A stretch of DNA of 64,000 nucleotides from Cyathus striatus (taxonomy: Eukaryota; Basidiomycota; Agaricomycetes; Agaricales; Nidulariaceae), in NCBI GenBank assembly GCA_025738555.1, contig JAOVFP010000002.1:5208001-5272000 (forward strand). The letters run 5' to 3'. Below, piece by piece: positions 33,166-46,097 of this stretch. Position 1 is the first letter of the stretch, and each line of letters opens with the position of its first letter. The notes under the pieces were generated by a model. That model was not told where the DNA came from, made no database searches, and worked only from the letters and a program-made list of their open reading frames with translations. The translations under genes were made by a program, and so were the position numbers.

Positions 33166-36100
33166 ATGAACGGCGCACTTGCCGCTCACTCCCACAACGA
33201 ACCTCACTCCACCCATCGCACTCATCCTCCACCACCCCCAGATACCCCCGACCAACATACCCCACCTGCTTCTCCTTCCCCCACCATCTCCACACCCTCT
33301 CTCCCCACTCCCCCTTCTCCCTCTCCCTCCCCTGACATCCCAACTCCACTCCCAGCACTCCCTCCCCCAGATGCCGTCTCATCGTCCATACCGCCTGAGC
33401 CACCCACTGTCCAGCCGTCGTCCACTCCCCACGACCAGGAACCCACGTCTTCCCACCACCCAAAACCTCTTCAACCCAGCAGCCCTCTTCCTGCTCCACT
33501 CACCGGCGCCAACACAGTCCAGCTCGACCAGATCAAGTCGGAGGATCATGTCACACACCAACACGTCAATGGCCAGATCGAACTGGTCGAGCATACGCCC
33601 GATATCCCAGGTGATCCTGCCAACCCAGTTGAGGAAGGGGGCGAGTGGGCAATCGAAGGCGAACATGAACTCAAGCGCGTCAAGGTACGTTCGCGTTTTT
33701 CAACCTTCTTTCATTTTTACCAATCACCAATCCCTTTCCTCCGTATATTTCTCTTATACCCGTCTCAAAAGTTAAACTGACATCCTTCATCCAGGTGTAC
33801 GAGCTTATAGGATCTCGCTGGATCGACCAAGGGACCGCCTTTTGTTTTGGCCAATTTCAAGAAGAGACGAACGAGGCACTCCTCATTGCCCGCGCAGAGC
33901 GTAATTACAACGACATCATTCTCTCCACTGCCATTCGATCAACGACGTTTATCAACGCCAACAAGGTACCTGCCCACGCGACCTTTGTTGTTTCCCGTCC
34001 CAAGGCTTACCTGTTTGTTTAGACACGCTTATCGTGTGGACTGAACCAGATGGCGTCGACTATGCCCTTAGTTTTCAAGACCCCGAAGGATGTTTGGAAG
34101 TATGGAACTTCATCCTCGAAGTTCAACGACATATGAATTCCGGCAGTATGTATTTCCTCCTATCTTACTTTTCAGCTCCCCTTTCCCATTCCCTTTCGTA
34201 TCCATTTATCGTTATTTCTTCGTTTTCTCAAGGCGTCGACGTCTCAGATGATCCCACGAACATTTCGTCCCCGCTCTTGGGTGAAGGCTCCGTAACCACA
34301 GCAAGCATAATACGTTCCGGCCATCTTCCACAACCGCAGTTAGGGATAATAGGCGAGATAGAGCGTGCCATCAAAGCTCTCGCGCGCACTCAGGTCGTGA
34401 AGGAGCGAGTATGCGAGTATATCCAACAGGAGGTGAGCTTCCACATCTACATAACATTTCACTTTTGCCGTCCCATTCGACCACCTTTCACGTGTTGGCT
34501 GTCACCTGTGTCTTGCCGATGTGTCTGTAATAAAATATTACCTTCTTTCCCTCCTCTGTGGCTCTCTTTCTTGATATACGTAACCAATAGAATGCGATTA
34601 GCTGATTCGTATACGCCCTGTATCGTTCCCTCCTATTCCAGGATTACATCAAGCAGCTGATTGAAGTGATGAACACCGCCGAAGATCTGGAGAGTTTGGA
34701 GAACCTCCACGCGCTGTGCAGTCTGATGCAGACGATCCGTGCGTCTCTTTATCTTATTTCCGTAGTCTTAACTGATCCGCTGCATAGTGATGCTCAATGA
34801 CCATAGCATGTATGAGCACATCCTAGATGACGACATCTTTTTCGGTGTCGTCGGTATGCTAGAGTGTTTGTGTCTATGATTCTGTGTCTCTGCTTTCCCC
34901 ATCTTATTCATGGTGCTCTTTGCAGACGATCCCGACTTTCCCAACCACAAAGCGAACTACCGCGAATTCCTTCACTCGACCGCCCAATTTCATCAGCCAA
35001 TCATCATACGTGACCCTCTCATCCAGCGCAAAATTCACCACACGTACCGACTTCAATTTCTCAAAGACGTCGTCCTTGCTCGTGCCCTGGATGACTCTAC
35101 TTTCAATGTCCTCAATTCATGCATTCTTTTTAACCAGATAGACATCATAAACCATATACAGGGCGACCCTCAGTTTTTGAAGGATATTCTGAAACTGTTT
35201 GTTGACGAAGAGATGTTGAATCCCGCAGGAAAGAAAATGCAAATGTTGCAGCAGCACCAGCAACCGCAGCAAAATCAACCGGTGGTGATTAGTCTCAATG
35301 GGGAAGGGGATAACGTCACTTCTGGAAAGGACTCAGCTGCTATGGACGTAGACCCGAAACCTGGTCCATCTTCGGCAACATCCACGCCACCTTCAGCACC
35401 ATCGTCGTCTTTACCTGGAACTCCTGTCAACGGTGCACCGATACCCAATGGACGGCCAGTAGCATCGCCCGCGAAAAGGAAGAACTACGGCTTCGCCCCA
35501 CCAGATGACTTGACAGAGGAGCAAATCGAGCTTCGGCGCGAAGTGGTGACGCTCATTCAACAACTGTGCATCATGGGCAAGAACGTTCAGCTTCCTGCTC
35601 GCATGGCGCTCTTCCGTACCCTCGTCGACCGTGGGATCCTCTTCGCTGTCCAATGGGCGCTTGCGCTGCCGGAGCGAGAACCCAAGAACAAGGCAATGAT
35701 CAGCGCGGCAGGGGAAATACTTTCTGCATTGCTAGATCATGATTTGAACGGTGTGCGAGGGCATGTGCTTAAGCAGGTGGTGGCCATTGAGAAGGAACGT
35801 GGGCTGGGGAAGAAAGGCGCAGATAAAGCTGAGACAATTCTCGAGCTGGGATGTAGGCTCATGGCGCAGAGTAAGGACCTCGCAGTGCAGAGTCAGGTTG
35901 GTGATGCACTGAAAGTGTGGATGGATGTGCCCCCTGGTGATATCGGTGGACCTTCTGGCGGCGAGGTAAGTTGCTCAGTTTATATATATGCACTCGGCCA
36001 CTTCGGCTCTTGCGCTTGGACCGTTTGATTGTGGTGGTTCTTGTGAAATGAGCATGTTGATGACCATTGTTTTTGTTTTCCACACTTGTAGGCTGCCGGC

Positions 36101-37693
36101 CCGCCGAAGCCGCCTCAGAGGAAGGATGATCCAGGCACTGAGCGATACATGGATTACTTTTACAAGGAATGTGTTCATGTACTGTTCAAGCCGCTGAACG
36201 AGCTTACGGAGTGGAAGAACGTCAAAGGTGTGTTATTGCCGTCAGACAAAGCTTAGAGGACTAAATAAATCACTTCAATGTTTTTATAGGTCCCTTATTG
36301 CTAACGAGGGAAGAGACGAATCGATATGTTTACATGTGCGATCTACTCTACAATTACATCTCGCAACATCACTTCCGGAGTCTTTTTACGTTATATCCTC
36401 TAATATCGTGACTCGTATCGCTACATTACTCAAGGCTAGGGATAAGCACTTGAGACATGGTGAGTATAACCCTTGTTATCCTTGCGTATTTGTAGTTTCG
36501 GGCAGAAGCTAACAATTTCAACACAGGTGCTTTCCGGATCTTTCGACTCATGCTTAGGCAGAACAACGCAAATATACATGGTCAAATTATTAAGCACGAT
36601 ATTCTAAAGCCTATTCTTGACCTGACAATACAAGAGTCGCGGCGAGATAATCTCTTAAGCTCTTCTTGTATGGAGTACTTTGAGAACATGCGTCGGGTAA
36701 GCCATTAAGCATTCCATTTTTGAACCGATCAGTAATATTTCCCCGCAGGAGAATATGAAAGAGATGATCAAGTGCTGCATGACAAAGCACGAGGCAGAGA
36801 TTCAGATGCTTGCTCAAAGTCCCCTGGGTGGGCAACGTTTCCAACTTCTTATTAAACGGTGGGAGATGAACAATGAACCGTTGCCGGAGGAAACAAAACC
36901 AAAGTAAGTCATGTGTACCCTGTGTGAAGCATATCCAAATTTGACTTTTGTATCTCCTAGGACTGAAGAGTTCCGATGGGTACCACAGGATGGTCGCTCG
37001 TTGGATGCCGAGGAAGAGGATTATTTCAATGCTGACGACGACGAGGAAGACCATACTCCACCTCCTCGTTCATCATCACCGCTACCATTATTGGCGAAGA
37101 AGAGGAAGAGGCATACAGCTATCAGTGCGACTTCAAAAGGCTATCGACCACAACAACGCTCGCCTCTTCTTGGTCTGGTAGAATATGGAGAGGAGGATGA
37201 AGACTCTACTTCGGTGGATCCTGCCGGAGCTAATGCAAAGGCACCTTCATCTCCATCTGCGGACGTTCCATCAAGCCCCAAGCTTGTACATCGACAACTA
37301 TCTTCGTCTTCGGGGCCTCCTCCAAAGCGACCAGCTTCAGAAGAGGACGAGGAAGACCAAATGCTGGAACTTCTTGTACGTCCCAAGTCAAGAGCAGACT
37401 CACCCATCGGTGGGACTTCTCCTGTCCTCAGCCCACTACGGCCAAGCGAAAAGCGACGGAGGCTCGACGAGGAGGAGGACGATGAGATGCTTGTTCGACT
37501 CAGCAAGTCTAAAAAGCCTGATTTGGGCACCCAAAAATCGACATCGGGAGGGAAGACTGAAAATGGGGATGATCCTCCGAAGAAGATCAAGCTCAAGTTT
37601 AGTGCTACGAGCTTCCCTGGGGCAAACCCCCCGATGGCACCTTCTCCGACAGCACCGTCAGAAACAGGCGCAAAGGATGAAGATACTGGTTAG
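33166..37693 (+). CDS. PSY2: Protein phosphatase 4 regulatory subunit 3 (Psy2/SMEK); two frame breaks
   Basis: Twelve exons: 33166-33684, 33795-33965, 34023-34145, 34233-34432, 34642-34738, 34788-34853, 34926-35965, 36092-36227, 36290-36459, 36527-36696, 36749-36903, 36961-37693. After a Pro-rich head (about 130 residues) comes the PH/EVH1-like domain (VYELIGSRWIDQGTAFCFG ... TLIVWTEPDGVDYALSFQD), then the Smk-1/armadillo region (RDPLIQRKIHHTYRLQFLK; QHHFRS; LKPILDLTIQESRRDNLLSS; LGGQRFQLLIKRWEMNNEP) and an acidic, basic-patched tail. Psy2 targets the PP4 catalytic subunit to substrates in DNA-damage and checkpoint signalling. The frame is broken twice by one missing base: near 33941 (before DVYQRQQ) and in the T run 36383-36387 (before YVISSNIV). 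Adding one base at each site makes all exons join in phase (about 1,193 residues), so I regard the gene as intact and the breaks as probable sequence errors. Confidence 0.93.
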
Positions 37694-38589
37694 ATTATCG
37701 CAGGCTTTTTTTTTTTTTGGATTTCTGTTTACTAATGTTCTCATGGACTTATGCACTCCTATATCTGTTCCATGTGCTTTGTACTTAACGGCTTGGGTGT
37801 TTAGATTGCTGATCATTTCCCTCCTCTACAACTTAATCAAATACTTACATACCATGCCTTCATGTTCCATGTTGTAGCATTACTTGCGAAAAATAATAGA
37901 ACACTCAAAAACTGTAAAAAAATATGAATTGAATTATCCAGAGTGAGAACATCAAGGCGTATCGTTGAAAGCAAGGGTCAGGTAATATACAGCAGTATAT
38001 AGTGATAGATGAGATGAGACAACGTGTTAGAAAACACGGAAACAAAAAAATGTTAGGTTAGACGGAAGGAAGATTCAACAACAGCAGCTATATGATGAGA
38101 AAAGTGGACTAAAGGGCTGTTATATAGAAAGCGATGACAAAGAAACGTATGTATCAACGGAAGCCTTTTCTGGTACGTGAGCTATTATGGATGGCATATG
38201 GAAGGAGAAGAGTTGAAAGCGAAAGAGAGTGGATATATATAATTTGGTTGCAGACACAAACGGAGACGAGTGATAATGAAATGTGTTGAGACAAACAGAC
38301 AACAGTCCAGAATAAAGACGGAAACAAGCAGATATAATATAGACAAAATGCGGATGGGAAAGAAACTGTGCGCTGAGTCGGTAGTACATATAGATATTGC
38401 AGTCTGCGAAATGTGTATGGAGTGCTGTGCGGATTGAATGCGTTGCTTGAGTTTGCTATTGGTTAATGCGTGTTGGAAGCAATACGAAATGGGAAGAGAA
38501 AGAAATGATGCCGCCCACCCTCGGCATCATTGGCCCTAGCGGCCTCTAGATCGTTGTTCGGTGGGGATAAAGCTGAATGCGTGAAGTGG
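37694..38589. other. Convergent 3' intergenic region
   Basis: About 0.9 kb between the PP4R3 stop and the stop of the Whi3-like gene. It has a T10-type run near 37707-37717 and AT-rich, A-rich stretches that fit long 3' UTRs. No gene. Confidence 0.5.
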
Positions 38590-41500
38590 TTACGGTGAAT
38601 GCGAAGATGTATCTTCAGAGCTTAAGATCTGCTCGGGTATCGATTGATGGGGAATGGGACTCGTAATCCCAAATGGAGAGAACGACGCCGGAGACGTTCC
38701 AACAACATTGCTTCCTCCTAGGTTATAACCATTGTACAGACTCATGCTTCCGCCGTTACCGCGCGGAGCAAATGTGTTAGCTGAGGCTGTTACAGGAGTC
38801 GATGAAGTCGGGCTGAATGCGTTGGACGAGCCAGGCGAAGTAGAAAAGAAGCGAGGTGGAGGTGACGCTAAGAAATTATTGTTAAAATTATGAGATCCGC
38901 CAATCGCGAGTCCGTTACGTAGACGTGACTGATCATCTATTCGCGGTGCGAACACATCTTGAGTGAACGGTCCTCCGAAACCCTGCTGGCTGCCAATAGC
39001 TTGCATTTGTTGCTGCTGATTTTGCAAGATATTACCGCTACCAGTATTGGTTGGTGTGCGGACACCAAGAGGGTTTTTACTGTAGGACAGGCGGATGCCA
39101 CCGCCCTTGATGAGGCCGTTCAATGTATTGCCATACAGATCATTCAACGCCTTTGTAGCGTAATGAACATCTTCGAACTACAAGGAATATAATCAGGAAA
39201 CGGTAACCAACAACAGTTCGAAAGATTCAAAACACACCTCAACGAAACACATAGGGCCATTACTCTTTTGTCTAAACGATAAGCGCCGGAATCCAGGGCG
39301 GCGGGAGAATAGGTCTCTTAGACACTCCTCCAGGTAATCGGGAGGGTAACCAACAGGAGGTGGAGAAGCAGGCAGATTTCCGACGTACAGAGTATTGATC
39401 TAATAGTGTCATCTGTCAGCATGTCTCACGGATATTCTATTTCGAAATAAGACTTACAGGTGGATTCTGATCAACTCCGCTCCTTGCACTAGCCGAGCTT
39501 GCACCAGAGGCCGGCGACGGCAACTGAGGCGATGTGGTTCCATTATTTGTATTTAATTCCAACTGCTCAATATCTCTGGTAAGCTCGCTATCAGGGCCCT
39601 CTGCAGTAGCACTAGAGGGACCACCAGTGACACTGGAAGCACTCGAACCAGAGCTTGTCTGATGCTTCAATTGAAGATCACCACCAGATTCGTGGAACTT
39701 CTTTTCAAGTGACGGAGAAAAGGCCCGTGGTTGATCAAGAGCGTGGGAGCCAGGGTTCGAGGGAGGTGAGCTCGAAAGCTGAGATGGGGACCGGGGTCTC
39801 GCAGGAGCCATATTAATGGAGCCAGCAGCTGGAACAGGCTTGTTCACCTTGTCCCAAGGCCCCATAACCTCCTCATGCTGTTGCTGCTGATGCTGATGAG
39901 AAGACAAGCCAGGAGGGGCGGCATAGGCATTTCCTAAAAGGGGACTTGATCCAAGTGAAGAACCAGGACCGTTGTCCATAGGAGGTTGGAGGAGAGAAGC
40001 TGAGCCACCATTGACATTTGCTCCGTTAGCACCAGACAGCTGCCTAGAAAGTCCGGAAGGCGCACCGGTGCCTGGCGGGACTGAGTGGAACGCATCAAAC
40101 GCCGCCTGATTGCCAGCCCTCAAGCGCTCTTTCCTCCTTCTTTCTCTTTCCTCCTCCTCAGCCCTTTCTCGAGGACCACGTCCAGATCCAATCCCAATAT
40201 GATTCAACATCCCGGCCTGACGCTCACGGCGTTCATCTTCAGCTGAAAGGGGGCCGCCTAGTTGGCCATTTACTGAAGCCAAATCCTGATGTGGCCACTG
40301 GTTGATACGACCTGCACTCATGCCAAGACCAATGGCACCGATGGTACCAAGTTCTCTTTCGCGAGGCGTTAGGCCGTTCTCGCCAATGCCACTGGTCAAT
40401 CCGTAATGATCTCCAGATAAACCGCTCATCAGTCCCTGCTGAAGGCCGCCCAAGATAGAAGGATTGGCAAGGGCACTAGGCAAACCACCTCCAACACCAA
40501 CGGCACCATTGGCGGAAGTACCAGAGCTGACCTGAACAGGACCAACCCCCCTCTTCGTATGTAGATTCTTCTTAGCCATCTCAGCCTTGAGAACCGCCCC
40601 TTTTTCAATGTCGACTCTGCGGCCTTGTAGGATGTCTCTAGCCTCCAAAGCCGCTTCCCTACTGCGGAACTTTGCAAATCCTATAATTTGCTTGCGGGGA
40701 GCAGCAGAGCCGCCCGGGCCACCCATATATGGACCTCCAGCAGATCCGTCATCAACGGCAGGCCATGAAGACACAGTGCCGTCTCTTCCACCATCAACGA
40801 CTACTCCGCCCTGGTTAACAGTGACGAGATTGTACGGATCGTTTGAACCCGTGTATGGTTGATAACCCCGTGCAGACCCCATTACACCACTATACGCAGT
40901 GTATTCTTTGTTGGGAATCTTGAGTGTAGCGGCTTCGAAACCGGGAGAGAAGGTAAACATATTTTGAAATTCGCGCTCCTAATATATCGGGGCGATCAGC
41001 AAATATGCTCTGAGAGTCATTTTAAGAAAATTAGCGCCGCTCTATGCTCACCTGCATGTCATCAGGGAATCCAACGACGAAAATTGTAGAGATCTCTTCT
41101 TGGTTAGATGAAGCGCCGGTCCCATTAGATGGACCGGACGCAGAAACGCCTGTGGCTGATACTGGGCCAGCGCCCGCAGAGTTTGCTACGCCTCCTGTGA
41201 TGTTGGAGGCCACGTGGGGGCCATAAGGCGTCTGTGACGAGAGCTGCATGCCGTTGGTGTAGCCAGAGTAAGTGGCTTGAGAGGCATGTTGTTGCTGATG
41301 AACCCCCTTCACGGGATTGAGATGGGACTGAGAGAGCATGCCTGAGGGTGCTCCATAGGTATCTCCGAGGAACGGCTTAGTGTGAACCCCACTGCCGAGA
41401 CCTTGCTGACTCGGGCCTAAATCATAGCTGGCCCGAGAGTCGTAAGGCTGGATATGAGCTTGTATTGGAGAAGTCATCTGTTGAGAGTAGGGGTCTCCAG

Positions 41501-41855
41501 AGGCGGGGAAGAAGGATTGCTGGTCCCTGTAGGAACCAAGGATGGATTGAGAATTGTGGTGTCGCGGGCGATTTGCATTTGGGAAGGAGTTGAAACTCCT
41601 GTAATTACTCGAGCCGAAACCATTGAGCTTGAGCTGCTGCTGTTGCTGCTGAGATTTCAGGGGATCGAAGTCTGTAGAGTAGTCTGGTTGAATATGCATT
41701 GCAGAGTTTGAAGATGGGTTTGAGTAGAGGGCAGATTGTTGGGCGTGAATGGAATATAGCTGATCCTGGGAATGGAGATGATGATGGGAGTTGTGCTGGC
41801 TGGGTGCGTCGGGCGGTGAATCTGAACGAGCGAGATGGTGATGTTGGTTATTCAT
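38590..41855 (-). CDS. Whi3-like RNA-binding protein with two RRMs, N-terminus unresolved
   Basis: Four exons (41855-41052, 40978-39458, 39399-39238, 39177-38590) give 1,024 residues from the Met of MNNQHHH. A Gln/His/Ser-rich head is followed by a split RRM1: RNP2-like [13 protein letters not shown], then after a long insert RNP1-like [18 protein letters not shown]. The middle is Gly/Pro/Ser-rich. RRM2 follows: [37 protein letters not shown] and [20 protein letters not shown]. This layout is that of Whi3/Scw1-type proteins, which bind mRNAs in the cytoplasm and affect cell-cycle timing or wall synthesis. The frame stays open and protein-like upstream of 41855 (PDEDFINKSLLDSLDAQAD) without an ATG, so the true start is probably further 5'. 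Confidence 0.88.
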
Positions 41856-44627
41856 GGCAATATGATAAGGAACTGATGGAGAGCCAGAGGAAGAGCCGGA
41901 TGCGGAACCGTAGGAAGTGGCTACGGTTGGCTGCTCCGAGTCAGAGGAGGACGAGATGGGTTCTGCGTCAGCCTGAGCGTCGAGGGAGTCGAGGAGCGAC
42001 TTGTTGATGAAGTCCTCGTCGGGCTGGTGGGACGAGACGTGGGAGAGAGCTGAGGTCGCCAGTGTGGGCAGATGGGGATTGGAGAGTGGATGAAAGACGA
42101 ATTGGTGGGAGAGAAGGACGGGTCTAGCACATCAACAGCGGGGGAATATGCGTGGGCGCTGCTGGAGACGACGTCGAGGACGGGCAGGGCGCACGGGGAG
42201 AGGAGGATGGTGAGAGGGTGGCAGAGAAGGGTTATGGGCGACGCGTGGGATTAATTAGAGGGAAAGAAGCAAGGAGGGGCGATATTAGGGGTGGTGGTGG
42301 TGGTGTACGGTGAGTGCGGCGGGGCAGAGCGGCGTGGGATGGGCTGAATGACGAGGAGAAACAGTCGGGAGGCGGGCGGTGTGTCGGTCGGGGGAGGAGC
42401 GATCGAGGGGGTATGTGATGAAGGAAGTTCGGACGGGTCCGATTGTGACACTAGAGGGGGGCGTTTCCTTCCAACATTATTACCAAATCCACGCCCACGC
42501 CCGGACCATTAATCAACAATACGTAAACCTAACCTTATTGTCACATGCTTTTCATCCTCCGCCCTCCTCCCATTGGCTGCGAGTCGTCAGCGTGTGGCCA
42601 GACAATGACAGTACAATGGCAGAGGAAAGCAAAGCGATGTGCTCACTGACGAGGTCTTGAGTCCTGCCCTTTGTTCCTCCTCCTCGTCACACTTCATTGT
42701 AGTACCAAATATCCCTTCTCCCCGTCAGAGTCCCCCATTGTCGTCAATTGAGTTTCCCATGTAAGCGTCTTGTGCTCCCGTCCCCAGTAAGTCGTCGGGC
42801 AGAAACACTGTCATGTCATGGCAGGAAGTAAGTAAGGGGAGTCAAGTACATGGTCAAGGTGCATTAGCACACCAGAAAAATGTGGTGTCGTCGGCAACCA
42901 GAAGCATGCGTGATCACCTGCGAGTCAAAACGCCCAGCTCATCCTCCACGCAAAATGAATAATGACACATACCACAACGCCGTCCGATCCAGAACAGAGT
43001 CGTCTACCCCCCTCCCAAAACCTTCTAAATCGTCGTCCCGGCTGACCCGTGCCCACCTTTCCTCCCCAATTTGTCTCCCTTTTTATCCCAATTCTTGGCG
43101 TTTTTCCTATGGACCCCCAACGTTGTAATTTGGGTATATCCCATTCGGTCCTTAGCCATTTACCTACAACTTAGGGACGTCTTTTTTTGTGTTCGTGTAA
43201 ATACGACGTGGGCACTATACTCACCCCGGTAACGGGGATGCAATTCCTCCATCACGGCCGGCACCATGCCATGACCAAACCACAATGTCAATCTTCGGAG
43301 GAAACAGCTGCGCGTCATGCGAAATGGCAACCGACACAATGTATTTTACTCTAAACTGACGCACGGCCCAGAAGAAAATAGATTCCATGCTACACCATCT
43401 AAGTAATAGATTTAACCGCAAAACACAGAGAAACCCCCTTTCCTTGTGACTGACTAGCATCCACTGTTACTGCCCCCGCCATATTACTCCCATCCATCCA
43501 TGAGCGCATCATCAGCAAACCTTCAAACTTCAAACCCACCGGTACTGTATCGCTCAAACACCGAGATCTGTGCACGTAAATCAATCAAATAGTGCATGCC
43601 ACCTCAGGCTCACCGATACATGAGGCTGAAAGCCCGGCCTATGGGAGGAACATGTAATGCAGCCTTTCGTCAGATGACATGCCCAGATGTTTGCCACCTG
43701 CGGTGTGGCCTGGCGTGGCTGAGAACTATCCAAGCTGCTGACCTGTAGGAGACACCACCATTGTGAATTCTCGACGCACCGAGGTCATTCCGGGGGTGGC
43801 AATGCGGACTCCAGCAGTCATAGTTCAATATATTATGCGTAATCATAATCTCTTCCTGAAACAGGAGATCAGCGTTAACTTGATACGCTCTTTACTGGAC
43901 ATGTTTGGCGTTGGGTAAAGTCGATTGATAGTATTCGATGATAGCGGTTTGAGCGCATTCTGTATGTACCTCGCTCGAAACCATATTGCCACCACACTAG
44001 AACTGTCCTGAATTCGGACTCGAGAAGCGTAATGAATGCTTAGCTGTATAAAGAAAGACATCACCTATAACTATGAGTTGAGCAGTGAAGACCTCATCTT
44101 GGAAGCAATCATGCATGTACAGGAAGTCGAGGGTATAATCTAAGTGCGAACCTTGATTGTACGGATAGATAACGAGCTGAAAATCAACGTAGAGCCTTCC
44201 AGTCTCATGTAGGAACTTTGCGGTATCTCGCAATTCAGGGACATGATCATATCATATTAAAGTCGTAACAAGAATACTATCTGATCAGATAATGTAAGTA
44301 TAGGTTGCTGATAATAATAATAAGACATCACTCACAAAAATGGGTACGACAGCTGAGGAACTCGATTGTAAACAATGACATGCAATAAAGAGTGCGAGAT
44401 GAGTTGTATCATAATAACATCGTAACATCGTCTGTCAGTGTAAAGAGCTGGAATACAAGGATAAGAAGACGCTATGGGAACATGAGTATCGTACACCCAC
44501 CGTATAATAAAAGTCCAGTTTCCGTAAATATTATTGTGATCCTGTCCGTAAGAGATAAAGATAGCACCCGGGACCAGGTTGAGTCGTTTCGCTCCAAAGC
44601 AGTAAGTTCGTTGACCATCGTGACTTT
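41856..44627. other. Long intergenic region, including possible N-terminal coding part of the Whi3-like gene
   Basis: From 41856 to about 42250 the minus strand carries Ser/Pro-rich, protein-like frames that probably belong to the Whi3-like gene (see findings). The rest, 42250-44627, has CT/CCA-rich promoter-like sequence near 42300-42450 and 42950-43090 and no convincing gene on either strand. Confidence 0.45.
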
Positions 44628-45005
44628 TCATGCCACCACGCCGCCGTCTATCCAACGCCTTAGAGGTAACACATGTCTAGATGCATCCGCCCCCAGCACC
44701 TCAACCCCGATTATGAATCCCATAAGACTATAGAACAGCATGGCCCAAAGGAAAGCCCCAGCAAATCGCCATCGTGCTCTTGCATCCGCGGTTTCACGAG
44801 AATCATAATAGGAATATGGCAGCAAAGGCTGCGCCGTGGTTAAAGGTGTGGGTCCAAAGGTTGCGTGTTGATGCAGCTGCGTGGGTAATGGGTATGCGAA
44901 AGCAGGTGCAATGGGAGCTGGTGCAGTAGGTGCAATAGCGGAGGTCCCGACCGCATCTGCATACGTCGGAGGCGACGCGGGGAATTTAGGAGAAGCCGAG
45001 GACAT
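44628..45005 (-). CDS. Small Pro/Ala-rich protein with one membrane segment, unknown
   Basis: A 125-residue frame begins MSSASPKFPASPPTYADAV, has an Ala/Pro-rich region, then SRETADARARWR just before a hydrophobic segment of about 20 residues (FAGAFLWAMLFYSLMGFIIG). This tail-anchored layout (Pro-rich head, basic stop-transfer, one membrane span) resembles small uncharacterised proteins of Agaricomycetes. I recognise no named family. The last 20 residues (SRHVLPLRRWIDGGVVA) could be intron read-through, since a GTGTTA donor lies at that point. Support is moderate: composition, start context and a clear membrane span, but no homology test. Confidence 0.55.
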   Translation of the reverse strand: MSSASPKFPASPPTYADAVGTSAIAPTAPAPIAPAFAYPLPTQLHQHATFGPTPLTTAQPLLPYSYYDSRETADARARWRFAGAFLWAMLFYSLMGFIIGVEVLGADASRHVLPLRRWIDGGVVA

Positions 45006-46097
45006 GACGAGAAAGAGCGCTCGGTTGATATGCGCTCAGCAATCGTGTGGGCTGGAGAAGAGGGATTCTGATAGCGAACTTCCAAGCTTTGAAATTGTGT
45101 GTAAGGGTAAGTTGGGGGTGTACTTTCTGAAACGGGAAATGGTCTAGGAATAGAAAGGAAGATAGACGTGGTAAGAAGAAAGATTGGCGACTCGGACGCA
45201 GGAAGAGTGGACGTCCTTGTGAGTTCAAGGCAAGTGGCAGCCAGGTCCAAGTTCCAAACGCTGTCAGCGACTTGGCCATCACCGCACCTTTCAAGTTCAG
45301 ACTCAGCGAATTTGATCTTCATTTCAACTTTGCAGCTCCTTCAGCTGTGCTCACGACAATAATCGCTCAAATCTCTCACCATCTACCCCATAAGTCTCAA
45401 ATGGAGACACCAAAAACACACGCATTTAACCTAATTATGCTTTGAAATTTCTTGTCGTCGGGTTTTGCTCTAACACCCGCTGCTGTCTCATGTAAGCCAC
45501 GGCGGGCGTGTCAATATTTCCGAGTCTAATTTCCTTACACTGTACTATATATGTGCCATCTGTGTGAAAATTATGTGGGCATGTTCTAGATGTAACTAGG
45601 ATTTTGTCCTTAGCCGCCATCAGCTTAGTACGTTTCGCAAGTACAAGTAAGCACTCTCAGACATCAGTCAAGTACGTAGATAACATTGAGCCGGAGTGCC
45701 ATTTGCATCGCTTCTTGAAATTCTTCGACCGTGTCGGGCTCAAGTCACGCTCCCCACAAACATGGTCGTCTGAAATTAATTTCCAGCATATTTCTGAAAC
45801 ACATATATTCAGGTCGACAATGTCTACAGGCTCGTTTATGAGTTTAGTTTTACAGGTGCAAAGGACACGGAAGAGAAAAGGAAAGATTGTAGCAATGTGG
45901 ATATATCCATATCTATCATGGTAGTACTGAGAGCAGATGATCGGTAACTGATAAAAAAAAGAAACGAGGCCAACGAAGCAGCACGGAATAACGAAATCAT
46001 GTCTTCATATGAAAAATTCCAACGTGTAAATCATCGGATTGACCAAGGCCGGAGGCATCACGGAAGAATGTATATTCTTGCCGACAACATTTGTCAA
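45006..46097. other. Intergenic region between the small membrane protein and APT1
   Basis: About 1.1 kb with several short open frames on both strands, none with a domain or splice support. The first 300 bp are probably the promoter and leader of the 44628-45005 gene. Confidence 0.45.

Noticed and set aside
33166..37693. PP4R3 as a pseudogene
   Set aside because: All splice sites, phases and conserved blocks are intact apart from two one-base losses, one in a homopolymer; similar losses occur in essential RPA2 nearby.
45604..45924. A 106-codon plus-strand frame between the small membrane protein and APT1
   Set aside because: Composition and context are those of random open sequence.
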